From Achromobacter sp. Root83 (GTDB lineage: Bacteria > Pseudomonadota > Gammaproteobacteria > Burkholderiales > Burkholderiaceae_B), in the NCBI RefSeq assembly GCF_001428845.1, contig NZ_LMIU01000006.1, forward strand, positions 1 through 64,000: DNA of 64,000 bases. Reading direction: 5' to 3'. Under the pieces are notes generated by a model. The model searched no databases. It saw nothing but the letters and a program-made list of their open reading frames with translations, and was not told where the DNA came from. This document shows positions 51,473 to 59,167 of the stretch, piece after piece (positions within the stretch are counted from its first letter, which is position 1; every line of letters starts with the position of its first letter). Both the position numbers and the translations under genes were made by a program.

Positions 51473-52003
51473 TTAGGTCCGCGGGCGGATCGGCGCCGAT
51501 CCATCCCACGATTCGCCGGCTTTTCTGATCTCCTCGAAATACTCGCCTTTTCCCCCTTTCATTTCCGAAACTTCGATCATGCCGCTCGGCAGATCGGGAT
51601 GCACAAAGTAAGCAAAGCGGCCGCGCAGCCCCATCCGGCCGCCGTGTCCCTCCACGTAGCCGCGGCTGACCAGGTGGCCGCAGAACTCGTCGAAGTTGTC
51701 GAGCGTCCAGAAGGCCACATGCTGGGCGCACTCGCCACCCGCGCGTAGAGAATCCAGATACAACGAAGGCGCATCATCGCGTTGTTGGATCAATTCGATC
51801 TGCAAGGCCCCCGAGTTGGCCAACGCAATGGAGAGGCGAGGAGGGCGGGATACCTGACCTTGGTACCGGAATTCCGTTGTGCCCACCTCTTCTTTGTAGA
51901 ACCACGGTCCCACGCCCAGCACCTCGGACCAGTGCCTCATGGCCTTCTCGATGTCACGAACGACGTAGCCGACTTGCCGGGCCCCACCAAAAATCCTGCT
52001 CAT
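51473..52003 (-). CDS. VOC-family protein (glyoxalase/epimerase-like)
   Basis: 176 residues with paired beta-alpha-beta-beta-beta modules: RQVGYVVRDIEKAMRHWSEVLGVGPWFY, ALQIELIQQRDDAPSLY, then CAQHVAFWTLDNFDEFC and GMIEVSEM. The metal ligand set (first His replaced by Gln, Glu, His, Glu) resembles methylmalonyl-CoA epimerase-like VOC proteins. The reaction is unknown. It is 9 bp after the SDR stop and shares the strand of the cluster. Confidence 0.85.
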   Translation of the reverse strand: MSRIFGGARQVGYVVRDIEKAMRHWSEVLGVGPWFYKEEVGTTEFRYQGQVSRPPRLSIALANSGALQIELIQQRDDAPSLYLDSLRAGGECAQHVAFWTLDNFDEFCGHLVSRGYVEGHGGRMGLRGRFAYFVHPDLPSGMIEVSEMKGGKGEYFEEIRKAGESWDGSAPIRPRT

Positions 52004-52012
52004 AGTGCTTCC

Positions 52013-52783
52013 TCAGTTCATGTATGCGCCGCCGTTGATATCCAACGTCGTGCCAGTGATATAGCTCGAGAGATCGCTTGCCAGGAACAGGCAGCCGCCA
52101 GCGATTTCATGAGGGCGCCCGGCGCGCCGCAGCGGCCAGCCCTGGGCGGCTTCATCCTTGCTTTCGTCCGAGCGCCCGGTGCGCGAGAAGTCAGTCGTGA
52201 TCAGGCCCGGTGAGATCACGTTGGCGCGGATCCCGTGCTCGCCAAATTCCTTGGCCATCGCGCGGGTGATACCTTGCACTCCCGCCTTCGCCGCGCAGTA
52301 GTGGGCGCCGCCGAAAATGCCGCCGCCGTTCTGCGCGGAAAGCGAGGAAATCGAGATGATGCTGCCCCGCTCGCGCGGGATCATGAGCGGGACGACAGCT
52401 TGGCTCAGGTTGAACACGCCGGTCAGATTCACGCGCAGGATTCGGTCGAAATCCGCTGGCGTGATGTCGCGGAAGGTGGCTTTTTGCGTAATGGCGGCGT
52501 TGTTCACCAGCACGTCCACCACGCCACCCGACCATGCGGCAATCCTATCGACCGTCGCGCGGCATTGCTGATCGCTCCCGACATCACAGGGAAGCGCAAG
52601 AAGTTGGGCGGGCGTGGCGCCAAGGTCCGCGGCACTGTCGAGCAAGCGCGTCTCGTCGAGATCGACGATGGCCACGCGCGCGCCGTGCTCGAGAAAGAGC
52701 CGGGCGGTCGCTTTCCCAATGCCTTTGGGATGGGCGGCCCCCGAGATTACGGCGACGCGGTCCTGGAGCAGTTTCATGCTCAT
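52013..52783 (-). CDS. SDR-family oxidoreductase
   Basis: 256 residues. Cofactor motif ISGAAHPKGIGKATA, DLDETR (Asp at the end of beta-2, favouring NAD), NNAAITQK, catalytic Ser in ISSLSAQN, YCAAKAGV (Tyr/Lys) and PGLITTDF. It ends GGAYMN. The ATG overlaps the stop of the binding-protein gene as ATGA. It probably oxidises or reduces an intermediate of the imported substrate. Confidence 0.92.
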   Translation of the reverse strand: MSMKLLQDRVAVISGAAHPKGIGKATARLFLEHGARVAIVDLDETRLLDSAADLGATPAQLLALPCDVGSDQQCRATVDRIAAWSGGVVDVLVNNAAITQKATFRDITPADFDRILRVNLTGVFNLSQAVVPLMIPRERGSIISISSLSAQNGGGIFGGAHYCAAKAGVQGITRAMAKEFGEHGIRANVISPGLITTDFSRTGRSDESKDEAAQGWPLRRAGRPHEIAGGCLFLASDLSSYITGTTLDINGGAYMN

Positions 52784-53742
52784 TGGGGCTTGATGCCAGC
52801 GTCACGCGCAACAGTGCGCCATGCTTCGATGTCCGCGACATTGGCTTTTTCATGGGCCGGGCCAGACACGTATTGAGCCGTGATTCCCAGCCCCAGCAGC
52901 TTCGTCGCGACCTCCTGCTCCTTGAGCACCTTTTCCAGGGTGCCGGACAACCGCTCCACGATAGGCTTGGGCGTGCCCGCGGGAACGTACATCGCCCAGT
53001 TCAGATCCCGATCGAAGTCGATGCCTTGTTCCTTGTAGCTCTGAATGTCGGGAACGCTGGGTGAACGCTTGGTGCAGACCGCGATTCCCTTGACCTTCTT
53101 TTGGGTCACCAGCGGGGTCGCGGTTGCCATGTCGACGAATCCAATATCAACGTGCCCGCCCATGATGTCAGTCATGATCTGGGTCGTTCCCTTATAGGGC
53201 ACATGCTGCATCTTGAGGTTGCCCTTCTGCACCAGGACCTCGCCACAGAAGTGGCCCGTGGAGCCAATTCCCCAGCTCGCATACTGCACCGGGTCCTTAC
53301 GAGTGGCCGCGAGCTTCTTGAGCTGCTCGAGGTCATTCGCGGGAAAGTCGTTGTTCGCCACGATCATGATCGCCGAGTTGCCGATGGCGCCCAGCGACGT
53401 GAAGCTTTTGATCGGGTCGTACTGCAGATCCTTGTAGACCGACGGGGACAGGATGTGCGTTGTCATGCCGCCGATCGTTATCGTGTAGCCATCGGGCGCG
53501 GAACGCGCCACCGCGGCAATTCCGATGGTGCCGCCGGCGCCAGGTGTGTTTTCCACGATCACCGGTTGCTTCAGTTCGACCGCAAAACGCTCCGCCAGGA
53601 TGCGGCCCAGTGTGTCGCCGCCACCGCCTGCCGAGAACGGCAATAACATGCGAATCGGGCGGCTGGGGTAGTCGTCGGCGTGGGCGCTACCCACGCCAAG
53701 CACGGCAAACAGCGCAGCCGCTGCAACGGACAGCTTCATCAT
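52780..53742 (-). CDS. Bug/TctC-family tripartite tricarboxylate-type substrate-binding protein
   Basis: 320 residues with GAGGAGA before the ATG. A signal peptide ends at GSAHADDYPSRP (~23). Bug markers are RMLLPFSAGGGGDTLGRILAERF, VENTPGAGGTIG, PYKGT and VDIGFVDMATATP. It binds a small organic acid or similar ligand in the periplasm. No TctA/TctB membrane genes lie nearby, as for most Bug proteins in Bordetella-like genomes. It is the second gene of the cluster, coupled to the SDR. Confidence 0.92.
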   Translation of the reverse strand: MMKLSVAAAALFAVLGVGSAHADDYPSRPIRMLLPFSAGGGGDTLGRILAERFAVELKQPVIVENTPGAGGTIGIAAVARSAPDGYTITIGGMTTHILSPSVYKDLQYDPIKSFTSLGAIGNSAIMIVANNDFPANDLEQLKKLAATRKDPVQYASWGIGSTGHFCGEVLVQKGNLKMQHVPYKGTTQIMTDIMGGHVDIGFVDMATATPLVTQKKVKGIAVCTKRSPSVPDIQSYKEQGIDFDRDLNWAMYVPAGTPKPIVERLSGTLEKVLKEQEVATKLLGLGITAQYVSGPAHEKANVADIEAWRTVARDAGIKPQ

Positions 53743-53861
53743 TGTTGTCTCCTCAAGTTGGATTCCCGGTGCAGTCCTTTCGAGATCCGCCCTGGATTTT
53801 TTGTACTGAACAACCTTGTGCCTTGCGGTTCCCGCCTCCTGAAACGGGAAGGCCGGTACTG

Positions 53862-54302
53862 CTACAGCAACCCGAGGGAACGCAGCTTGGCGTTCTGACA
53901 GGTATAGGGGCGCTCGCAGATCACTTTGTCCGAATCCGGCGCGAACTCGAACGTGGCGGCCATGCGGACGCGAAACGTGCGACCGGTCGGTTCGTAGGTC
54001 TTGCCGTCGACGGTGAAGGGTCCGGCGTGGGTGCCCGAAAGCCAGAATTCCACGAGTACGGTATCGGTCCCCTCGGCGGCGGCCACCGCGATGATCTCGT
54101 TCTTGAGATCGGGGAAAGAGGCACGCGAGGAAAGGAAGTAGCCCATGACTTCGCTTTCGCCGTCGAAGACGGCGCCACTGGAGTGCATTTCGTATCGGGG
54201 ATGTTCGAAAGTCTCGATGACCTTGTCCCACTCCTGGACGCATTCCAACGCCATGTGGTCAACAACGGTCTTGACTCGTGCCGCCTGCAATTGCGCGTTC
54301 AA
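53862..54302 (-). CDS. SnoaL/NTF2-like protein, first gene of catabolic cluster
   Basis: 146 residues from a TTG start. AAGGAGG lies 5 bp before this TTG, which makes it much better than the in-frame TTG at 54332, whose extension would be translated across the ribosome site. The fold resembles SnoaL/NTF2-like cyclases and isomerases: WDKVIETFEHPRYEMHSSGAVFDG, YFLSSRASFPDLKNEIIAV, and a C-terminal FRVRMAATFEFAPDSDKVICERPYTC. The substrate is unknown. A LacI-type palindrome sits 15 bp upstream. Confidence 0.8.
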   Translation of the reverse strand: MNAQLQAARVKTVVDHMALECVQEWDKVIETFEHPRYEMHSSGAVFDGESEVMGYFLSSRASFPDLKNEIIAVAAAEGTDTVLVEFWLSGTHAGPFTVDGKTYEPTGRTFRVRMAATFEFAPDSDKVICERPYTCQNAKLRSLGLL

Positions 54303-54316
54303 TTTTTCCTCCTTAT

Positions 54317-54328
54317 GGAAACGTTTCC
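54317..54328. promoter_or_regulatory. LacI-family operator upstream of the catabolic cluster
   Basis: GGAAACGTTTCC is a perfect 12-bp palindrome with central CG and the GGAAACG half-site used by LacI-family regulators. It sits 15 bp upstream of the first gene of the cluster. A related GGAAACGATAAC lies at 54384-54395, 67 bp further. The LacI gene at 50393-51412 is the obvious candidate to bind. Confidence 0.7.
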
Positions 54329-54455
54329 GCAAATTATGGAGGCGTAAGAACGAGGGTAAAAGCTAGGGATTACGATAATTAGTGGAAACGATAACGCGCT
54401 CGGCGCGCGGGCGCGAGGGAGGATGCCCAACGCCGCCTCGACTCCTCGGAGCAGC

Positions 54456-54501
54456 GGTGCTTCACGAAGAAGCCGGCCGGTTGCTCATCCGTCCACTTCA
54501 G
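54456..54501 (-). pseudogene. arsC remnant
   Basis: This 46-bp stretch matches positions 57120-57165 inside arsC at 39 of 46 bases. In the arsC frame it reads KWTDEQPAGFFVKH against [14 protein letters not shown], and a stop lies directly before it. No further arsC sequence is seen on either side. It lies in the 373-bp gap between the catabolic cluster and the DUF1254 gene, which otherwise holds only the LacI-type sites. Confidence 0.7.
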
Positions 54502-54675
54502 ACGGTTGCCTCGTACGCATCGAATGATCCAAAACGGAGCAATTCCGTTTGGAGAACCCGGATGGCGGATGAATTTTTGCCAAAATTATCATGGACTTCC
54601 TAAAGGGTCACTGGTCAGAATACCTCGCTGTGCCTGCCAGTCAGCGCTGCGATTTTCCACACCACGAGGTGATTC

Positions 54676-56163
54676 ATGTCCGAAGCATCGAGAGTTTCAT
54701 TGGCCGCCATGTCGCTGGTCACACTTCTGGCGTGGGGGCCCGCGGGCGCGCAGGAGAAGGCCGCCGCATCGCCGCTGGTCCAGCAGATCAATAATGGCAA
54801 CTGGCTGGCCCCCCAAGAGGCCGAAAGCCTGCGCGACGAGCTCTACTATCAGCGGGCCGTCCACGCCTACATGACGATGCTGCCGGCGCTCAATGTCATC
54901 GGCATGCGCGACGGATCGGAGCAGACGTTCGGAGCGGGCTACAACGTGTTGCCAATGTGGAAAGCGAGAATGGACTCGCGCACGATGGTCCCCACGCCAA
55001 ACGCCGACGTAATCTATTCCATGAGCTACCTGGACCTGAAGAAGACAGGTCCGCTTGTCGTCAACGCGCCGGCCAATGTCATCGGCATGTTCACCGATTT
55101 TTTCCAGCGCACGATCACCGATGTCGGCGCGGTCGGACCCGACCGCGCCCGGGGCGGCCTGTATCTGCTGCTGCCGCCGGACTACGAAGGCCAGATTCCC
55201 GGTGGCTACTTCGCCTTCAAATCGCCCACATACAACGTATTCCTGTTCTTCCGCACGGTGATGGCCAAGGGCGCCGGCAAACCTGATCCGGCGCCCGCCG
55301 TGAAGAATGCCGAGCGCACCCGCGTCTTTCCCCTGTGGGCCACGGAAAAGGAAACCAAGCCGATGGAATTCCCGGACGCCAGCGGCAAGCGCCTGAACAT
55401 GATGTATCCCACCGACAACACCTACTGGACCAAGCTCAAGACATTCGTCGACTACGAGCCGATAGCGGCCATCGACCCCGAGCTGCGCGGGGTGCTGGCG
55501 TCGATCGGCATCGTCAAGGGGCAACCCTTCAAACCAACGGCCCGCCAAGAGGAACTGCTGAAAAAGGCCGTGGAAACCGCGCCAAGGATGATTATGGCGA
55601 CGCGCCAACTGGGCAGGGAAGACCGCCGGAACCTCTACTACGAAGATCGCCAGTACGAAAACACCTGGGCCGGTGGCACTGCGGAGTGGATGCAGGACAG
55701 CTACCTGGACGTCAACCAGCGCGCGAGCTTCTTCCAGATTGCGTATTCATCCGCGCCCGCCATGGTCATGCATACGACCGGCGCAGGCTCGAAGTACCCC
55801 TTCACCGCGCGGGACAAGGACGGCAACTTCCTGGACGGCAGCCATACGTACAAGCTGCGTCTGCCGCCAGATCCGCCGGCAAGCCTGTTCTGGGCCGTCA
55901 CCGCCTACAACATCACCGACGGCACCATGCCAGAAACCAAGCAATTGCTGCCGTCGACCAACGGCTACTACGACATTCCCAAGCAGCCGGATGGCTCGCT
56001 GGAAATCTGGTTCGGGCCGGAGAAGCCCGACGGCGTGGCCGACGCAGCCTTCATCCAGACCATCCCGGCGCGCAACTTCCTGGCCACCGTGCGCCTGTAC
56101 GGTACTGAAGACGCGTTCTACGATCAGACGTGGAAGCCGGACGATCTGGTAAAGATGAAGTAG
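54676..56163 (+). CDS. DUF1254/DUF1214 exported protein
   Basis: 495 residues with GAGGTGA 6 bp before the ATG. A signal peptide ends near GPAGAQEK (~25). The DUF1254 domain (about 60-190: VPTPNADVIYSMSYLDLKKTGPLVVNAP, GGYFAFKSPTYNVFLFFR) is followed by DUF1214 (about 360-480: LPPDPPASLFWAVTAYNITDGTMPETKQ, GYYDIPKQPDGSLEIWFGPEKP). It is a soluble periplasmic or outer-surface protein of unknown function. It is convergent with arsH, and no close partner gene is present. Confidence 0.88.
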   Translation: MSEASRVSLAAMSLVTLLAWGPAGAQEKAAASPLVQQINNGNWLAPQEAESLRDELYYQRAVHAYMTMLPALNVIGMRDGSEQTFGAGYNVLPMWKARMDSRTMVPTPNADVIYSMSYLDLKKTGPLVVNAPANVIGMFTDFFQRTITDVGAVGPDRARGGLYLLLPPDYEGQIPGGYFAFKSPTYNVFLFFRTVMAKGAGKPDPAPAVKNAERTRVFPLWATEKETKPMEFPDASGKRLNMMYPTDNTYWTKLKTFVDYEPIAAIDPELRGVLASIGIVKGQPFKPTARQEELLKKAVETAPRMIMATRQLGREDRRNLYYEDRQYENTWAGGTAEWMQDSYLDVNQRASFFQIAYSSAPAMVMHTTGAGSKYPFTARDKDGNFLDGSHTYKLRLPPDPPASLFWAVTAYNITDGTMPETKQLLPSTNGYYDIPKQPDGSLEIWFGPEKPDGVADAAFIQTIPARNFLATVRLYGTEDAFYDQTWKPDDLVKMK

Positions 56164-56246
56164 CCATCGGAAGCCTGAATGGACCAGGCGCGCGCTTGAG
56201 CCGGGCGGCGGCAAGCGTCTGATCCATTCCGGTTGGCGAGTTGGAC

Positions 56247-56984
56247 CTAGATGGAGGCTTGCTTCATCCGGTTCGCTAAGGCAATGGCGGTTTCCCTGCG
56301 CTCGCTGTAGCGGTCCACGAGGTAGGGCGCGACATCCCGAGTGAGCAAGGTGAACTTCATCAGCTCTTCGACGACATCGACGACGCGGTCATAGTAGGGC
56401 GAGGGCGTCATCCGGCCAGTATCGTCGAACTCCTGGTAAGCCTTGGCCACCGACGATTGGTTGGGTATCGTCAGCATACGCATCCAGCGGCCCAGCACCC
56501 GCATCTGGTTCACGGCGTTGAAGGACTGCGAGCCGCCCGACACCTGCATGACGGCCAGCGTCTTGCCCTGGGTCGGGCGCACAGCCCCCACGGACAGGGG
56601 AATCCAGTCGATCTGCGTCTTCATGACCCCGGTCATGGCGCCGTGGCGCTCCGGCGAGCTCCAGACCATGCCTTCCGACCATTGAACCAGCTCGTGCAGT
56701 TCGCGGACTTTGGGGTGGTCGTCGCCGGCGTCGTCGACCAGCGGCAGCCCGGACGGGTTGAATATGCGGGTCTCGCCACCCAGGGCCTGGAGCAACCTCG
56801 CCGCTTCCTCGGCCACCAGGCGGCTGTAGGAACGCTCCCGCAACGACCCGTACAGCACCAGGAAACGCGGCGGGTGGGTTGCCCGTTGGGGTGAGAACAA
56901 CTCCGCTGCGGACGGCTGTTCCAACAATGAAGGATCAATGTTGGGGACGTCTGCCAGGGGCTTAGACACGATGGCCTTCCGCAT
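56247..56984 (-). CDS. arsH: ArsH NADPH-dependent FMN reductase/organoarsenical oxidase
   Basis: 245 residues. The flavodoxin-like fold has the FMN-binding [46 protein letters not shown] and a C-terminal ArsH-specific YLVDRYSER. ArsH oxidises trivalent methylarsenicals and reduces quinones with NADPH. It is the last gene of the ars operon; the start ATG 56984 overlaps the end of arsC by 23 bp. Confidence 0.93.
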   Translation of the reverse strand: MRKAIVSKPLADVPNIDPSLLEQPSAAELFSPQRATHPPRFLVLYGSLRERSYSRLVAEEAARLLQALGGETRIFNPSGLPLVDDAGDDHPKVRELHELVQWSEGMVWSSPERHGAMTGVMKTQIDWIPLSVGAVRPTQGKTLAVMQVSGGSQSFNAVNQMRVLGRWMRMLTIPNQSSVAKAYQEFDDTGRMTPSPYYDRVVDVVEELMKFTLLTRDVAPYLVDRYSERRETAIALANRMKQASI

Positions 56985-57384
56985 CGATGACCGGCGCGCC
57001 GTCCTCCTTGGCGTAGGCATCGAGTTGAGGCCGGGGCAGGATGTCCAGGACCACTTCGGACGGGCGGCAAAGACGAGTGCCCACCGGGGTGACGACGATG
57101 GGCCGATTCATCAGAATAGGGTGCTCCACGATGAAGCCGATCAGCTGCTCATCCGTCCACTTCGGGTCCGACAGCTCCAGCTCGTCATACGGCGTGCCTT
57201 TCTGCCGAAGCACATCCCGCACCGGTATCCCCATGGCGGCAATCAGCGACTTCAGCGTTGCGGCATCCGGCGGGGTCTTCAGGTACTCGATGATCGTCGG
57301 CTCTTCGCCGGTATTGCGGATCAGGCCGAGCACATTGCGCGACGTGCCGCAGGCCGGGTTGTGATAAATGATGATGGAACTCAT
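56962..57384 (-). CDS. arsC: ArsC arsenate reductase (glutaredoxin type)
   Basis: 140 residues from ATG 57384. The catalytic Cys12 lies in [12 protein letters not shown], and the arginines that bind arsenate are in [16 protein letters not shown]. It reduces As(V) to As(III) with glutathione/glutaredoxin. It lies 31 bp downstream of the MFS gene and overlaps arsH. A 46-bp fragment with 85% identity is present 2.6 kb away at 54456. Confidence 0.93.
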   Translation of the reverse strand: MSSIIIYHNPACGTSRNVLGLIRNTGEEPTIIEYLKTPPDAATLKSLIAAMGIPVRDVLRQKGTPYDELELSDPKWTDEQLIGFIVEHPILMNRPIVVTPVGTRLCRPSEVVLDILPRPQLDAYAKEDGAPVIDAEGHRV

Positions 57385-57415
57385 GGAATACCTCTCTAGG
57401 TGCAAAATTGAAACG

Positions 57416-58609
57416 TCATTGTCCGTGTGACTGGGCGCGCAGCAGCATCAGCGCGGCAAAGGCGGTCAGGCCAATGGCTCCGGACAGCCATAAAGCGTTG
57501 GCTCCCCACGCGTCCAGCGCAAGCCCGAAAAGGAGCGGGGCCAGAGCCTGCGCGATCCGCGCGGGCATCATCAGCCACCCCTGGCGCGCCCCATACCCCT
57601 GGGCGCCAAACAGCACCAGCGGCAAGGTGCCCTTCGCGATAGTCAGGATGCCGTTGCCCGTGCCATGCAGGATCGCAAATACCGGTGCCATGGCCGGACC
57701 TGCCATCAGCAGAACCACCACGCCCGCGGGGTGCGCCAACGCGGCCAGGCGTGCCGACAGCAAGGGATGGACGCGTCGCAGAAACCCGAACTCGAGCACG
57801 CGGCCGGCCACCTGCGCGGGACCAATAAGCGCGCCTACCGCGACTGCCGCCGCGAGCGTGGCCCCCGCGGCCTCCAGCATCCGCGGCAAATGCGTTGCCA
57901 TGGCCGTGCTGATGAACCAAGTCGCCGCAAAAACGAAGGCGAGGAGGGCGGTTGCGAACCCCGGGCGTTCAGGCGTGGAAGCAGGGGATGGCGCAGAAAC
58001 TGCCTTGGTTGGCTCCGCCAGGGCTCGCTCGTCGACTTTCGTCTGAGTCAGCGGCTTCGGAAGCCAGGCATTCAGCGGCAAGCCAATCAACAGATGCAAG
58101 CCAGCCCAGCCGAAGCATGCGCTGCGCCAGCCGAACTGGGTTTCCATCCAGGCCGACAGCGGCCAGCCGACGGTGCTGGCAAAACCCGCAATCAGGGTAA
58201 TGCCCGTGATGGCGCCACGCGCGTGGTGTCCATACAGGCGGACCAGGCTGGAAAAGGCAGCTTCGTACAGGCCTGCGCCCATCGCCACGCCGATGATAAG
58301 CCACGCGGCGACCATCGAAGGAAGACCCTGGGCCAGGCCAAGCAGGGCCAGTCCAAGCGCGAAAACCAGGCTGGTGATGACCAGGACGACACGTCCGCCG
58401 TGACGGTCGATCGCTTGCCCTGCCCAGGGACCCACCAGGGCCGATATCACCATTGCGCCGGAAAAGGCCGCGTAGACCGTCGGCGCCGGTACACCCAGTT
58501 CATCGGCCATCGGCGTTGCCAACATGGCCGGCAGGTAGTAGGACGAAGCCCAGGCCAGCGTTTGAGCCGTGCCCAGGGTACCCACAACCCTGACGGGTGC
58601 CCCTGTCAC
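57416..58609 (-). CDS. MFS transporter in the ars operon (probable arsenic efflux)
   Basis: 397 residues with twelve membrane segments. The MFS loop 2-3 motif is present as GPWAGQAIDRHGGRVVLV. No Asp-rich or Cys motif for arsenite is obvious. Neither arsB nor acr3 is in the operon, so this protein takes the exporter's place between arsR and arsC; MFS exporters such as ArsK and ArsJ have been described. No GAPDH gene accompanies it, which argues against an ArsJ mechanism. The start is a GTG; no earlier start is available in frame. Confidence 0.85.
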   Translation of the reverse strand: MTGAPVRVVGTLGTAQTLAWASSYYLPAMLATPMADELGVPAPTVYAAFSGAMVISALVGPWAGQAIDRHGGRVVLVITSLVFALGLALLGLAQGLPSMVAAWLIIGVAMGAGLYEAAFSSLVRLYGHHARGAITGITLIAGFASTVGWPLSAWMETQFGWRSACFGWAGLHLLIGLPLNAWLPKPLTQTKVDERALAEPTKAVSAPSPASTPERPGFATALLAFVFAATWFISTAMATHLPRMLEAAGATLAAAVAVGALIGPAQVAGRVLEFGFLRRVHPLLSARLAALAHPAGVVVLLMAGPAMAPVFAILHGTGNGILTIAKGTLPLVLFGAQGYGARQGWLMMPARIAQALAPLLFGLALDAWGANALWLSGAIGLTAFAALMLLRAQSHGQ

Positions 58610-58666
58610 CGGATAGCCCCGACAGGTTGCCGAGGAACGGGAAAGTGTTTCATGAACGGCTCCCGA

Positions 58667-58993
58667 TCAGCGCGCAGTGCAGGGCCCGGCGTCTGAACCA
58701 TCGCAGCGGGAACCTTGGCAGCAGTATTCAGTGAGATAGCCGAGCAGCCCATTCATCCGCGAGTAGTCGGCCCGGTAGATCAGATTCCGGCCGTGCTGCT
58801 CGATGCTGACCAGGCCGGCGTGCGACAACTCCTTCAGATGGAAGGACAAGGTGTTGCGGGCGACGCCGAGCTGCTCGGCCAAGACGCTGGGCGTCAGACC
58901 TTTCAGGCCAGCGACCACGAGCGCGCGAAATACGCGTAAACGTTGGGCGTGGGCAAGGGCGCCGAGGGCAAGAACAGCTTGATCTTCATCCAT
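58667..58993 (-). CDS. arsR: ArsR-family metalloregulator
   Basis: 108 residues. The winged helix contains LTPSVLAEQLGVARNTLSFHLKELSHAGLVSIEQHGRNLIYRA. Instead of a CVC in the DNA-recognition helix, the cysteines cluster at the C-terminus (Cys91, 92, 97, 104 in YCCQGSRCDGSDAGPC), an alternative As(III) site seen in other ArsR lineages. It should repress the operon that follows. A dyad overlaps the region directly upstream. Confidence 0.92.
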   Translation of the reverse strand: MDEDQAVLALGALAHAQRLRVFRALVVAGLKGLTPSVLAEQLGVARNTLSFHLKELSHAGLVSIEQHGRNLIYRADYSRMNGLLGYLTEYCCQGSRCDGSDAGPCTAR

Positions 58994-58994
58994 G

Positions 58995-59020
58995 GTTCGA
59001 TCTTACAACGATTGTCGAAC
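58995..59020. promoter_or_regulatory. Dyad upstream of arsR
   Basis: GTTCGA (58995-59000) and TCGAAC (59015-59020) are perfect arms with a 14-bp spacer that itself contains the near palindrome CAACGATTG. It begins next to the arsR start codon and is a candidate ArsR operator. Confidence 0.5.
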
Positions 59021-59068
59021 TATTTAGCAGGTTGCGTCCTGCGTTCCGCTCAGCTTCGTCCATAACCT

Positions 59069-59096
59069 ACTTTACATAATACACATTATGCGTAAT
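59069..59096 (-). other. dif-like XerCD recombination site
   Basis: On the minus strand the 28 bp read ATTACGCATAA-TGTGTA-TTATGTAAAGT. The E. coli dif is GGTGCGCATAA-TGTATA-TTATGTTAAAT, so 22 of 28 positions match, including the core CGCATAATGT and TATTATGT. Arm and spacer lengths are 11-6-11 as in dif. The XerD arm deviates at two positions that are usually conserved. It lies in the intergenic region between the ars and Bat operons. An alternative is an ArsR-family operator (CATAAT-ACAC-ATTATG dyad). Confidence 0.5.
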
Positions 59097-59167
59097 TCCG
59101 ATGGTGTTGGCGACTGTCCCCACGTTCCTCATGGATGCTCCATGTCAGCCAACCCTTCGGCCGAGCC

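Noticed and set aside
54382-54603. GTG-started plus-strand frame of 73 codons before the DUF1254 gene
   Set aside because: No ribosome site, no recognisable features, and it overlaps the arsC remnant on the other strand.
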